From a bacterium (GTDB taxonomy: Bacteria; Spirochaetota; Leptospiria; Leptospirales; Leptonemataceae): a stretch of DNA of 64,000 nt. Within the stretch, counting starts at the first letter, position 1, and each line of letters starts with the position of its first letter. The notes beneath the pieces are model-generated. The model saw only the letters and a list, made by a program, of their open reading frames with translations, had not been told where the DNA came from and searched no databases. A program made the position numbers and the translations under genes. This document shows positions 26,140 to 35,282 of the stretch, in pieces. The DNA is taken from assembly GCA_024742665.1 (NCBI GenBank), contig JANSYA010000002.1, positions 496,001-560,000 on the forward strand, written 5' to 3'.

Positions 26140-27672
26140 ATGCCTGTAAATTCCATCGAACTATCTTTTTCCGAAACGCCCATCTTCTCCGACACTGCAG
26201 TGGTGCTGACGGTCATCCCCTGCACTACCGATTCCGACGCGAAAGAGTCGAGCGTGTTCCAGACCCCGGCGCTGCAGGCGCTCGCGGAAAAGCTCACAGC
26301 CGGCGGCGGACGCAATTTAGACGAGCTGCTGAAAGACGAAGCCTTCACCGGTAAACACGGACAGACGCTCTATTTACCCGACAGCCCCGCCGGGCGAGTG
26401 CTACTGGCAGGCGTCGGCTCAACCGGAGTGGCCGTTCACCGTCTTGAAAGCACTCTGACGAAATCCCTGGCACGCATAAATTTGAAAGAGCTGGATCTGG
26501 TCGCCGCCGTCTTGCCCACGCTCGACTGCGGCCTGGCCTCCACGGCCCTGGCAGTAAGCGGCGCTTTTTATCAACACTGCTATCGTTCGAAGGAAAGCCG
26601 AAGCGCCGGCCCGGTTCTGCATCGCCTGACTCTGCACGCAGGCGCGACCGATCAAAGCACGCCCGAAGATATGAATCGTATTTTGAGTGAAGTTCAGGCC
26701 ATGTGCGCCGGACGCGCGCTCACGATGGATCTGGTAAACACTCCCAGCAATATCAAACGCACCGCGACTCTGGTGGAACAGGCGCAGCAGCTCGGCGAAA
26801 ACCAGGGGCTCTCGATTGAAATCGTCGACGACGTCGCCTGGATCGAAGAACATATGCCCTGCTTCTTTTCCGTCGCCCGCGGTTCGGTCGAAAGCGATCC
26901 GCCCAAATGGATTCGCGTCAGCTATCGTCCGGAGGGCGAAGTCAAACGCAAGATCGCAGTCGTCGGCAAAGCAGTCATCTTCGACACCGGCGGCTATCAG
27001 GTGAAGCCCGGCGATTTTATGAATACAATGAAAGCCGACATGGCCGGCAGCGCCGCGGTCTTCGGCGCCATGCAGGCTATCGGTGAACTCAAACCGCAGG
27101 GCCTGGAAGTGCAGGCATTTTTTGCCGCAACGCCCAATATGATCGACAGCCGCGCCATGCTGCCCGACTCGATCGTCGACACGACCTGCGGCAAGAAGGT
27201 CGAGATCCGTCACACCGACGCGGAAGGCCGACTGACTTTGATCGACGCGGTCGCCCTGGCCGAACGCGAAGAGCCCGAAGCGATCGTAACCGTCGCGACT
27301 CTGACCGGCGCGGCGTCTCGCGCCGTCGGCATGGGCATGGCGCTGATGTCTCGCCCGGAACATACCGGCTGGCGATCCGCAATGGAAGCCGCCGCTCACG
27401 CCACCGGGGATCGCGTGCAGGTGCTCGACGTAATGGAAGAGGACTTCGATAATATCAAAAGCAAGCTCGACTCGGCGGACATTCGCAATACGAATCGCGG
27501 CAAATCGCGCGGAGCCCAGACCGCCGCGGCCTTCGTCATGCACGGCGCCGCCGCCTCCATGCCGCTCGTGCACCTCGACATCGCCGGCGGCGACATGAGC
27601 GACGACGAAAAGGCGACCGGTATCGCGGCGAAGTGTATCGTTCAATTTTTACTGCATCACCTGCCGGCGTGA
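26140..27672 (+). CDS. pepA: Leucyl aminopeptidase (M17)
   Basis: The 510-residue cytosol aminopeptidase family member keeps the metal and catalytic set. GKAVIFDTGGYQVKP carries the Lys and Asp ligands and the catalytic Lys. MKADMAGSAAV carries the second Asp. HTDAEGRLTLIDAV carries the Asp/Glu ligands and the catalytic Arg; it has His where most members have Asn. The enzyme forms hexamers and removes N-terminal residues from peptides in the cytoplasm. The divergent N-terminal domain (~1-200) is normal for the family. The stop overlaps the start of the receptor cyclase gene. Confidence 0.93.
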   Translation: MPVNSIELSFSETPIFSDTAVVLTVIPCTTDSDAKESSVFQTPALQALAEKLTAGGGRNLDELLKDEAFTGKHGQTLYLPDSPAGRVLLAGVGSTGVAVHRLESTLTKSLARINLKELDLVAAVLPTLDCGLASTALAVSGAFYQHCYRSKESRSAGPVLHRLTLHAGATDQSTPEDMNRILSEVQAMCAGRALTMDLVNTPSNIKRTATLVEQAQQLGENQGLSIEIVDDVAWIEEHMPCFFSVARGSVESDPPKWIRVSYRPEGEVKRKIAVVGKAVIFDTGGYQVKPGDFMNTMKADMAGSAAVFGAMQAIGELKPQGLEVQAFFAATPNMIDSRAMLPDSIVDTTCGKKVEIRHTDAEGRLTLIDAVALAEREEPEAIVTVATLTGAASRAVGMGMALMSRPEHTGWRSAMEAAAHATGDRVQVLDVMEEDFDNIKSKLDSADIRNTNRGKSRGAQTAAAFVMHGAAASMPLVHLDIAGGDMSDDEKATGIAAKCIVQFLLHHLPA

Positions 27673-29822
27673 AACGGCGCGCACTACAGCGCGGGTCGGT
27701 CTTCGCGGCACTGCTTATGTACGCGGGTCTGAGCGCCGCCGCGATGCTGGCATGGTCTCCTGCCGGCGCGGAGACTCCGGAAAACGCGCCGGCGGCCCTG
27801 CCCCTCCCGGGAGAGTCGGGCCAAAACGATCCTGCGGGCTGGATCGCCTATTATGAAGACGCTGCCGGCGAACTAACGATTGCGGACGTCGCCCGGGGTG
27901 ACGCAGCGAATCGCTTCGAGTCCCTGGCGGCCGGCACGCGAATCAATTTCGGCTACACGACTTCCGCCTACTGGCTGCGACTGCCGTTGCAAAATACGAG
28001 CGACCGAACTCTCGTCGCCTATCTGGAGCTGGTATCGCTGATCGACAGCATTCGCGTCTATACTCCGCGGATGAATGCGGCCGGCGCAGACGAATTCGAA
28101 ATGAACGAATACGGCCGCTGGGAGCCCCTGGCGAAGCGCGACGTCAAACATCGTAATTTTATTTTTCGTATCAGCTTAGAGCCGCACGAAACGCGCACCC
28201 TGTATATGCGCTTCGAGAGCAAGGGCGCCCTGCTGCTTCCGCTGACTCTCTGGACCGCGGAGGCCTTCGCGGCGAAAGATCACGAAGAACAAATCATTTT
28301 CGGCATGTACTTCGGCGTGCTCTTCGTGATGGTCTTTTACAATTTCTTTTTATTCGTATGGCTGCGCGACCGCAGCTATTTCTACTATGTTTGTTTTATT
28401 CTCGGCTACGGCCTGATCCAGGCCGGCGTATGGGGTTTCGCGCACGAGTACGTCTTCGACTGGAATCTATGGCTCGCCAACTACAGCATCCCCCTGTTTA
28501 TAGGTTTCGCCAGCTTCTTCGGCCTGCAGTTCTGCCGCAAATTTCTCGATACGAAATCGCGTTCGCCGATCGCTCACAAAATCATCCTGGGCTTTTCAGC
28601 CCTGGCCGCCGCGCAGTTCGTCTACACTCTCTTCGGCGACTACGGACTGGCTATTCGCCTGGGACTCGCCATCGGCTTCAGCACGGCGCTGGTGATGATG
28701 ATCACATCGTTGATTTCCCTGATCAGAGGCTATCGCGCGGCGCGCTACTTCTTTCTGGCTTTTATCGTTCTGCTTTTGGGCGTGCTGGTGATCATCCTGC
28801 GCAATTTCGCGGTGCTGCCCTTTCACTTTATTACGAACTACGCGAATCTGATCGGATCGGCCGTGCAGGTCGTGTTGCTTTCGCTGGCTCTTGGCGATCG
28901 CTTCAATCAAATTCGCGCCGAACATCTCGCAAGCCAGGCCGCGGCCCTCGAACAGGAACGCAGGTACAACGAAGCCTTCGCGCGTTTTGTGCCGGGGCCT
29001 TTTTTGCAGCTGCTCGGTCGCGAATCGATCACGGACATTCGCCTGGGCGATTCAGTCGAACGCGAAATGACGATCCTATTTTCGGATATTCGTGAATTCA
29101 CCAGCATATCGGAAAATATGACCGCCCGGGAAAATTTCGGTTTTATTAACGAATACTTAAAAGAGCTCGGCCCGGTCGTACGCGACAGCGACGGCTTCAT
29201 CGATAAATATATCGGCGATTCCATTATGGCGCTCTTTCCCGAAGCGCCGGTCGACGCGGTGCGCGCCGCCCTGCTCATGCGCGCCCGTTTAAAAGACTTC
29301 AACAAACTACGCGCACAAAAAGATCTGCCGCCGATCGGAACCGGCATCGGCGTGCACACCGGACCGACGATGCTCGGCACCATCGGCCACGAAACTCGAA
29401 TGGAAGGCACGGTCATCTCCGACGCGGTCAATATCGCGGCGCGTCTGGAAGGCCTGACCAAAAGATTAAACGCGCCGGTTTTAATCAGCGAAGACGTGCG
29501 CGCAGGCCTTGGTTCGCACTCCTCGGAATTTGAGACGCGATTTCTCGGGCGCGTTCGGGTCAAAGGCAAAAGCAGCGAAATTCGCATTCATGAAGTGCTG
29601 GCGATCGGCGTTGATTCCGAGGCCGACGCGAAGCTCCGATTGCGCGAAACATTCGAAGCCGGAGTGGCCGCGGTGCTCGCCGGCGATCCAGGTCCGGCCC
29701 GCGAGAAAATGCAGCGGGTTATCGCGGAAAACCCGGCCGACCGCGCCGCGTCGCTCTATCTCGAATCTTTCGAAAGAGACGATCGGAATGCCATGGACGA
29801 CGCCGCGCCCGAGCTGGACTGA
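27669..29822 (+). CDS. Receptor adenylate cyclase: 7TM-DISM sensor with class III cyclase domain
   Basis: 717 residues from GTG 27669 (GTGA overlap with the pepA stop); a GTG at 27633 would extend into pepA. After a signal peptide there is an extracellular 7TMR-DISM beta domain (~60-190: TTSAYWLRLPLQNTSDR). Seven hydrophobic helices follow (~200-415), starting IIFGMYFGVLFVMVFYNFF, then a coiled coil and the class III cyclase domain (~460-640). Metal-binding Asp lies in FSDIREFTSIS and Asp in KYIGDSIMALF. The purine-specifying site is GTVISDAVNIAARLE, favouring ATP over GTP. A short TPR-like tail ends the protein. It would make cAMP in response to an external ligand, plausibly feeding the CNB-domain regulators at 59-61 kb. 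Confidence 0.9.
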   Translation: MKRRALQRGSVFAALLMYAGLSAAAMLAWSPAGAETPENAPAALPLPGESGQNDPAGWIAYYEDAAGELTIADVARGDAANRFESLAAGTRINFGYTTSAYWLRLPLQNTSDRTLVAYLELVSLIDSIRVYTPRMNAAGADEFEMNEYGRWEPLAKRDVKHRNFIFRISLEPHETRTLYMRFESKGALLLPLTLWTAEAFAAKDHEEQIIFGMYFGVLFVMVFYNFFLFVWLRDRSYFYYVCFILGYGLIQAGVWGFAHEYVFDWNLWLANYSIPLFIGFASFFGLQFCRKFLDTKSRSPIAHKIILGFSALAAAQFVYTLFGDYGLAIRLGLAIGFSTALVMMITSLISLIRGYRAARYFFLAFIVLLLGVLVIILRNFAVLPFHFITNYANLIGSAVQVVLLSLALGDRFNQIRAEHLASQAAALEQERRYNEAFARFVPGPFLQLLGRESITDIRLGDSVEREMTILFSDIREFTSISENMTARENFGFINEYLKELGPVVRDSDGFIDKYIGDSIMALFPEAPVDAVRAALLMRARLKDFNKLRAQKDLPPIGTGIGVHTGPTMLGTIGHETRMEGTVISDAVNIAARLEGLTKRLNAPVLISEDVRAGLGSHSSEFETRFLGRVRVKGKSSEIRIHEVLAIGVDSEADAKLRLRETFEAGVAAVLAGDPGPAREKMQRVIAENPADRAASLYLESFERDDRNAMDDAAPELD

Positions 29823-29903
29823 GCATCATCTGCGTTCTTGCCGCCGCAATCGAAGCCGACTCCGCAGCCGCTTCGCCTGCCTGTCCGCCTTTATCAAAGC
29901 GCC

Positions 29904-30758
29904 TCAGCGTCCGCGCCGGCGAAAGAACAGCACTGAACAGCCGACGACCAGCACCAGAACGATCACGCTCGACGTCGGCAGGTTGATCGTCTGATCCGCA
30001 ATCGTGATCGGCACGAGCGAAAGAGTGAACCCTCCAATCGTCGCCGCGAGGGAATAACATCCCGCCACCAGAACTGACGCGCCCAGGCTGCGGGTCAGGC
30101 TCAGCGCGAACAAACCCGGAACTACCAGGTGACCGAGCGTATAAAACGATCCCATCAAACGCAGGGTTAGAGCCGCCACCGCACCGAGTAAGATAAAAAA
30201 CGCCAGATCGACCATCGCCGTCGAGATGCCCGCCAGCCGCGCCTGGTCCCGGTCGAAGGTCGTCGCGGCGAGCGAACGGTACATCACAATGAAGGCCGCG
30301 ATCCCCGGCACCAGCACAATCGACGAGCTGATCAAATCGCGCGAGCTGACCGTGAGGATATTGCCGAAGTACGCGGTCAAAAGATGCGTATGCAAACCGC
30401 AGACGACCGTGAGCACCTGGGCCGCCGCCGAAAAAAAAGCGATGCCCGCGACTAAGGCCGCGTCGAGATTCACGATGCGCCGCCGACGCAAAAAATAAAA
30501 CGGCGCCATCAATAGAATATTCAGCGCGAGCACGAACCAGATCGAAACCTTCGCCTCGCTGTGCCCATGGCCGTGTGAATCGAATAGCTCCGTCGCGATA
30601 ACGACGCAGGCGAAGGCCAGCACGCCGGCCTGACTCAGAGTCGCGGCGAAGAGCGTTTGCCGCTGCAGCAATACGAAGACTCCAAGAATCGCGCAGGCGG
30701 CTCCCAGCACGCCGCCCACCAGCAGCTGAAATTTATAAAACAGCAGGTACTCAAGCAT
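29904..30758 (-). CDS. znuB: Zinc/metal ABC transporter permease
   Basis: 284 residues from ATG 30758; this ATG overlaps the last 8 bases of znuC. Seven to nine hydrophobic helices (FQLLVGGVLGAACAILGVFV, LSQAGVLAFACVVIATELF, FFILLGAVAALTLRLMGSFY, TSSVIVLVLVVGCSVLFF) match the ABC-3 permease family. A His-containing loop (DSHGHGHSEAK, ~65-75) is plausible for metal handling. It forms the membrane channel for ZnuA-delivered metal. It is the last gene of the znuA-znuC-znuB order. Confidence 0.9.
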   Translation of the reverse strand: MLEYLLFYKFQLLVGGVLGAACAILGVFVLLQRQTLFAATLSQAGVLAFACVVIATELFDSHGHGHSEAKVSIWFVLALNILLMAPFYFLRRRRIVNLDAALVAGIAFFSAAAQVLTVVCGLHTHLLTAYFGNILTVSSRDLISSSIVLVPGIAAFIVMYRSLAATTFDRDQARLAGISTAMVDLAFFILLGAVAALTLRLMGSFYTLGHLVVPGLFALSLTRSLGASVLVAGCYSLAATIGGFTLSLVPITIADQTINLPTSSVIVLVLVVGCSVLFFRRRGR

Positions 30759-31515
30759 CGCCGCGCTCGCTTGCTTCGCCTTTCGCTTCAGCCTTCCCAA
30801 TCGGGGCGAAGCGCAGTCTCGCTTCGGATGTAATCGTCATGCGATGCGTCGCGAGCCCCCGCCACGCGTCCGCCTGATGCGAGATCGCCCAGATACACAG
30901 CCTGCCGTCCGCGCGAATATCGCGCATCAGCTCGAAGAAATCCGCTGTGCCCTCGGCGTCGAGGGAAGCCGTCGCCTCGTCGAGCACCAGCAGGTCGGGT
31001 TCGCCGACGAGAGCGCGAGCGAGCATGGCTCGTTGCAGTTCCCCTCCGGAACATTCGCGCAGCAGCTGATCGCGGCGATGCATAAGGCCCACGCGCTCCA
31101 GAATTTCCTGGATCCGATCTTCGCGAGCCGTCCGGGCGGACGGGCTCCAGAGATAGTGCAGGCCGGGGAAGCTCATCCGCAGCATATTCGCGATAGAACA
31201 GGGAAACTGACGATCCACGCGCTGAAACTGTGGAACGTACGCGGGACTGCGAAAATTCGACCGCAGGGTTCCACCGGCGATTGAATCCGGGGCCAGCCCG
31301 AGACCGGCTCGCAGCAGGCTGGATTTCCCGCTGCCGTTCGGGCCGGTTAAGACGCAAACATTTCCCGGCTGTAAGTTAAAGCTTACGTCTTCCAGGAGCA
31401 CGTTCGCGTCGTAGGCGATGCGAACGCCGTCCATTTCCAGAACGCATGTCGAATTCGAGCCGGAAGCGCCGTCGGCTCGCGCCGAATCAGTTGCCACGCG
31501 CTTTACGTTCGTCAT
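30751..31515 (-). CDS. znuC: Zinc/metal ABC transporter ATP-binding protein
   Basis: The 254-residue ATPase has Walker A GPNGSGKSS (~57-65), Q-loop VPQFQRVDRQFP, signature ECSGGELQRAMLARAL, Walker B LLVLDEAT and switch His in WAISHQ. It energises metal uptake through ZnuB. The ATG at 31515 overlaps znuA by 29 bases. The first ~27 residues are a non-conserved extension, so initiation at a downstream start cannot be excluded. Confidence 0.92.
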   Translation of the reverse strand: MTNVKRVATDSARADGASGSNSTCVLEMDGVRIAYDANVLLEDVSFNLQPGNVCVLTGPNGSGKSSLLRAGLGLAPDSIAGGTLRSNFRSPAYVPQFQRVDRQFPCSIANMLRMSFPGLHYLWSPSARTAREDRIQEILERVGLMHRRDQLLRECSGGELQRAMLARALVGEPDLLVLDEATASLDAEGTADFFELMRDIRADGRLCIWAISHQADAWRGLATHRMTITSEARLRFAPIGKAEAKGEASERGDA

Positions 31516-32437
31516 GCGCCCGACGCAGACGTTCCAGCATGGTCTCGACGGTCTTTTCGTAGGTATCCACGCCCGCTTCGCTCGCCACCGAGAGCGGCAT
31601 TTTCACGACGACGCCTCCGATCTTTTCCGCGACGGACTCGGCGTAGGACTGATCGTTAAAGGGCGCCGTCAAAATAATATCGACTTCCTCGATTTCGAGC
31701 AGATCGACCATTTCTTTCAGGTACGAAGCCGAAGGCGGCACTCCAGGTTTTTCTTCCAGCGAGGCGATCACTTCGAATCCGAAACGCTTCGCCAGATATT
31801 CGAATTCCTTGTGATACACCGCCACGCGCATTCCGCGATACGGCGCGAATTTTCGCGATTCGCGAATCGTCAGCTGCTTCATGCGTTCGTGAAACGCTTT
31901 GTAGTTCGCGTCGTAAATGCGACGCCCGGCCGGATTTACGCGAATCAGAGCGTCGCGAATATTGCGAGCGACGATCGCCGCGTTCACGGGGTCCGTCCAG
32001 TAGTGGGGATTGCCCTGAGCGTGCACGTCGCCCATGGCGCGCGAGATCTGTCCTTTCGGCCGACCCAGCACGCGAATTCCCAGGCTGGCGTCCACGTAGC
32101 CGGGGCCGCCGCCCAGAATATTCGCGTTACGTGAAGCCTGTCTGAGCAAAGGGCTCCAACCGACTTCCAGCTCCATGCCGACTTCGACGAATACGTCCGC
32201 CCGATTCACGTGCAGAATGAAATCCGGCCGCGCCGAGGCGTAGTGCGGATCCTGCGCGCCCGCGAGCAGCGCCTTCGTCGTAACCCGGTCGCCGCCGACT
32301 TGCTTCGCGATATAGGCCAGATCGGTAGTAGTCGTCACGACCCGCAGCGGCTCTTCGCGCGCGAAACCCGGCGCGGCGGCCAGGGTCGCGGCCAACGCCA
32401 GCGCGATTGCGGTATAGATTGCCTTGCGTTTTTTCAT
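31487..32437 (-). CDS. znuA: Zinc/metal ABC transporter substrate-binding protein
   Basis: The 316-residue protein has a signal peptide (YTAIALALAATLAAAPGFA) and the cluster A-1 binding-protein fold. Probable metal ligands are His in GAQDPHYASARPD, His in GNPHYWTDP, His in AVYHKEFEYLAKRFG and Asp in TAPFNDQSY. There is no His-rich loop, unlike E. coli ZnuA, so manganese or zinc are both possible from the protein alone. The locus context (His-rich exported protein and porin upstream) favours zinc. It sits 107 bases after the porin gene, with an ATACG-N7-CGTAT dyad in the gap. Confidence 0.88.
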   Translation of the reverse strand: MKKRKAIYTAIALALAATLAAAPGFAREEPLRVVTTTTDLAYIAKQVGGDRVTTKALLAGAQDPHYASARPDFILHVNRADVFVEVGMELEVGWSPLLRQASRNANILGGGPGYVDASLGIRVLGRPKGQISRAMGDVHAQGNPHYWTDPVNAAIVARNIRDALIRVNPAGRRIYDANYKAFHERMKQLTIRESRKFAPYRGMRVAVYHKEFEYLAKRFGFEVIASLEEKPGVPPSASYLKEMVDLLEIEEVDIILTAPFNDQSYAESVAEKIGGVVVKMPLSVASEAGVDTYEKTVETMLERLRRAHDERKARGN

Positions 32438-32544
32438 ATCTTGCCCCGTTGCTCTACTCGAACGTTTCTCTACTCAAATACGTTTTACGCGTATGATTTC
32501 ATGCGCTACCGATTATCTGCGCGGCTCCCGCGATCAATCCTCGA

Positions 32545-33927
32545 TTAATATCTATGGGGCGGATGTTTCCCCAGAATAAAATCCGCCTGCAAATAAAACT
32601 GATAAGAGTTTTCACCCGTCTCAAGAATTGTATCGCGCTCCCCGGTGACCCGGAAATACGAAAACTCGGACGGATAGTAGGTCACCATGACCGAGTTCTG
32701 TTCGATGCCGTTTTTCTTCTGAGTCTTTCCGTCTTCATCCCGGAAATTCGGATTCGTAAAATAGTCGTAGCGATAGCCCACGCCCCACTGCGAATGAAAG
32801 CGATACTCGCCGAAGATATAGCCGCCGACCCGCGTCTCGATCGGAGCCGCCGGCGGATCGAAGCGCCGCTTGTTTTTTTCCCGCGTTTCACGGTACCATA
32901 TTTCAGACGATAGCTCAAACTGACTCCCGCGCCCTGCGGCCCACTTCAGAAGATAGTCGAAGCCGTACTGGTGCGTAACGCGATTCGGCTCTTCCGTAGG
33001 ATGCCAGCGCAAATAGCTGAAACCAAACTCGGTGCCCCAGTTCTGGGAAATCGGAATAAACTGCGAAAGATGGGCGGTATACAGCGGGTTGTTTTTTTTC
33101 GGACCCTCTACGTGAGTGTGCCCGAAGGTTTTCCCGTTAAATACGCCGACCGTTAATTCCTGCCAGAAAGGCCAGGGCATCAGATAGCTCAGCTCCAGAC
33201 CTTCGTCTTCGGCGGCTTCTTCGTCCAGCAGCTCTTCGTGCACGACCGGCGCCTGAGTGAATTTCCAGTCGTGACGGTGCACCGAGTTCAAGCGGCCGAC
33301 GTCGAAGAACATCTGCCCGGCCCGCGCCGAAAGGTTCGGTATCAGAAAGCGCGGAAAATTAAAATATGCTTCATGTATTTCAAAGAAAAATTCACCGCCT
33401 TCGTTGTGTCCGGCGATCATCACGACGCCCTGCGCGAATTGATCGATGTCGGCGAAGAAACCGAGTTCTACTTCACGGAGTCCGAACTCGTTTCTGGTCG
33501 TGTCGGGCTCTTCATTATCCCACTCGCCGACCATATCTACGGCGGCGAGAATATCCAGGGTGTACGTGCGCTGATTTCGATCGACGAAGTTCAGCACATT
33601 ACCGGGAATCACACCGGCTGGCAGCTGGCCTTCCTCTTGTGAGGAATCGGACTCATCGCCCCGGCGTTCAGGTTCCGGACCCTCCAGCTCTTCGGCGAAG
33701 AGCCGATCAATCTCAGGATCGCTTTCGCCGGCCGGTATGACCTCTTCTTCGCGCTCGACGGACTCCGCCGGCTCGTTCACAGGGGGTGCAGACTCCTGAT
33801 TCGACTCAGGGGCTCCGGGATCCTGTGCACCCAGCCCGATGCCGGTCAGCATGGCGAAAACGAGCGCGAACAAGAAGACGCGCCGCCGATTGCCCGGCGA
33901 CGCATTGCTTTTCGAAAGCCCCATCAT
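32545..33927 (-). CDS. Outer-membrane porin-like barrel of the zinc locus
   Basis: The 460-residue protein has a signal peptide (RVFLFALVFAMLTGIGLGAQ), then a strongly acidic, low-complexity N-terminal stretch (~35-100) rich in Glu, Pro and Ser. From ~110 there are amphipathic strands ending YQFYLQADFILGKHPPHRY. The barrel resembles phosphate/metal-type porins; strands such as REVELGFFADIDQFAQGVVM and YIFGEYRFHSQWGVGYRYDY support this. The acidic region could attract metal cations. The ATG overlaps the TAA of the upstream lipoprotein gene (TAATG) with CGGAATA before it. Position just ahead of znuA suggests the outer-membrane entry step of zinc uptake. Confidence 0.78.
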   Translation of the reverse strand: MMGLSKSNASPGNRRRVFLFALVFAMLTGIGLGAQDPGAPESNQESAPPVNEPAESVEREEEVIPAGESDPEIDRLFAEELEGPEPERRGDESDSSQEEGQLPAGVIPGNVLNFVDRNQRTYTLDILAAVDMVGEWDNEEPDTTRNEFGLREVELGFFADIDQFAQGVVMIAGHNEGGEFFFEIHEAYFNFPRFLIPNLSARAGQMFFDVGRLNSVHRHDWKFTQAPVVHEELLDEEAAEDEGLELSYLMPWPFWQELTVGVFNGKTFGHTHVEGPKKNNPLYTAHLSQFIPISQNWGTEFGFSYLRWHPTEEPNRVTHQYGFDYLLKWAAGRGSQFELSSEIWYRETREKNKRRFDPPAAPIETRVGGYIFGEYRFHSQWGVGYRYDYFTNPNFRDEDGKTQKKNGIEQNSVMVTYYPSEFSYFRVTGERDTILETGENSYQFYLQADFILGKHPPHRY

Positions 33928-34580
33928 TATTCCGAATAGAGCTTGCTGCTGTTCGGAACAAAGCCTGTAATTTCAGCGTTGTTCAAAACGAAACCCCAGA
34001 GCCCGCCATTCTGGCTGGGTCCGTTGGCGTCGTTTTCGTAAGACACTGCAGTCGCTGCTTTCGCAGAACAGGCGCCGGTCTGATCCAGCAGGACGTGAAT
34101 GGGTGATTCATCCACGTGAATCTCTATACACCACGTTTGCGTGGTGGTACCCGCGCCGGCGGCGCCCGCGCCCGGATCCTGAGGTTTCTTCGTCTGAGTC
34201 GCGCTAATCGCCAGCTCGCCGCCTTCGTTTTGAGTGGCGACACCGAGCGACGGATTGAGGCCCGCAACCATAGAAAGCGAACCGCTGGCGTCGAGCAGAC
34301 GGAAGCTTACCAGCGCGGAAACGAAGCTGGTTTGAGTTTGCGCGGCGGTGAGAGTGCCGGTGCCGCTTGCGCCGGCGATGCTGCAACCCGGCCCGACCGC
34401 ATTGAAAGCGAATCCGCCCAGATTACACTGAGCCGCGAGCGCCGCAACCAACAGCGTCGACAGGTTATCATCGTCAGAGTCCTCAGTCAGGGCGCTACAG
34501 TTCACCGTAAAGGCGCCGATCAATACGGCAGCCAGCAGTGATTTCTTAAAATTTCGAAATATATGTACAGTTTTATTCAT
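33927..34580 (-). CDS. Lipoprotein of the zinc locus
   Basis: 217 residues from ATG 34580, which has a strong ribosome-binding site (GAGGAAATC); the frame is open further upstream without support. The signal KSLLAAVLIGAFTVNC gives a lipidated Cys. The mature part is Ala/Gly/Thr-rich with ~180 residues of beta-rich sequence and a Gly/Ala linker (DPGAGAAGAGTTTQ). It contains a His-bearing strand (WCIEIHVDESPIHVLLD) and a few Cys that could bridge. No family was recognised. Its stop overlaps the porin start, placing it in the same transcript. Confidence 0.75.
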   Translation of the reverse strand: MNKTVHIFRNFKKSLLAAVLIGAFTVNCSALTEDSDDDNLSTLLVAALAAQCNLGGFAFNAVGPGCSIAGASGTGTLTAAQTQTSFVSALVSFRLLDASGSLSMVAGLNPSLGVATQNEGGELAISATQTKKPQDPGAGAAGAGTTTQTWCIEIHVDESPIHVLLDQTGACSAKAATAVSYENDANGPSQNGGLWGFVLNNAEITGFVPNSSKLYSE

Positions 34581-34618
34581 GATTTCCTCAGTAATCGTAT
34601 TCAATGGAGAGATGAGAA

Positions 34619-34767
34619 GAAACCGAAGTCTGAACTTCGCAGCAAGGCGAAGATCGGTCAGACGCGAAACGCCGCGGTGACCACAAACCAATTGCCGTGA
34701 AACATTCTGATACTTTTAGAACGAATCGGCGAAGGCGAAGACGGCCACACAGGGAGACTTCGGTTTC
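34619..34767. repeat. 13-bp perfect inverted repeat flanking the gap between two zinc-locus genes
   Basis: The left arm GAAACCGAAGTCT (34619-34631) and right arm AGACTTCGGTTTC (34755-34767) enclose 123 bases. The right arm covers the stop of the 34766 gene and the left arm lies 39 bases before the lipoprotein ATG. The intergenic RNA could therefore fold into a long stem-loop that separates expression or processing of the two cistrons. Confidence 0.65.
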
Positions 34768-35113
34768 AGACGATCTGAGGAGGGCCGCGTGACGTGCGGG
34801 AAATCAAAACGCGAGCATATGCCGCGCTGTGAGTAATAGCGTGCAGACTTTGCGCTACGGGCGCAATCGGAGCCGAACGTTCCGAAGCGCCGGAAGCCAG
34901 ACGGTGCGAAGGCAGATTGCAAACCGCGCATTCCGCAGCAAGACCGGCGTCATCGCCCGGGTTGGAATATTCAGCCGTATTGGCGGTCGCCCCATGCCCG
35001 TGGTCGTGCACCAGAAAGTGGAGATCGCCGGCCAGCGGCGCGACCAGCATGGCCGCCACTGCGATCATCGCGGCGGCAGAACGCAGCTTTTGTATGTATG
35101 AATGCAATTTCAC
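34766..35113 (-). CDS. Small exported His-rich protein (DUF2946-like), first gene of the zinc locus
   Basis: The 115-residue protein has a signal segment (AAAMIAVAAMLVAPLAGD). It continues LHFLVHDHGHGATANTAEY and AECAVCNLPSHR: a His cluster followed by Cys-x2-Cys and His. This arrangement resembles DUF2946-type proteins found beside metal transporters. The probable role is periplasmic metal binding or sensing. Start is GTG 35113. An AT-rich leader (35164-35200) and a CAGGA-N3-TCCTG dyad (35117-35129) lie immediately upstream. Confidence 0.65.
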   Translation of the reverse strand: MKLHSYIQKLRSAAAMIAVAAMLVAPLAGDLHFLVHDHGHGATANTAEYSNPGDDAGLAAECAVCNLPSHRLASGASERSAPIAPVAQSLHAITHSAAYARVLISRTSRGPPQIV

Positions 35114-35282
35114 GGACAGGAAGATCCTGATGGCACGGTTTCTCGCGGTGAAAAACCCGCAAGTAGAATATACTCAATCAAGAATTTTCTTAATAATGAC
35201 AGAGGCAAGTCGCCACAGTTCGCGCGGCGACGCCCACTCGCAGTGCTTGCGATATCATCAGCCCGATTTGCCTGCGACGCCT

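Noticed and set aside
26419-27645. Minus-strand 408-codon frame opposite pepA
   Set aside because: It lies over a full M17 enzyme with intact metal ligands; the reverse frame is His/Arg/Gly-rich noise.
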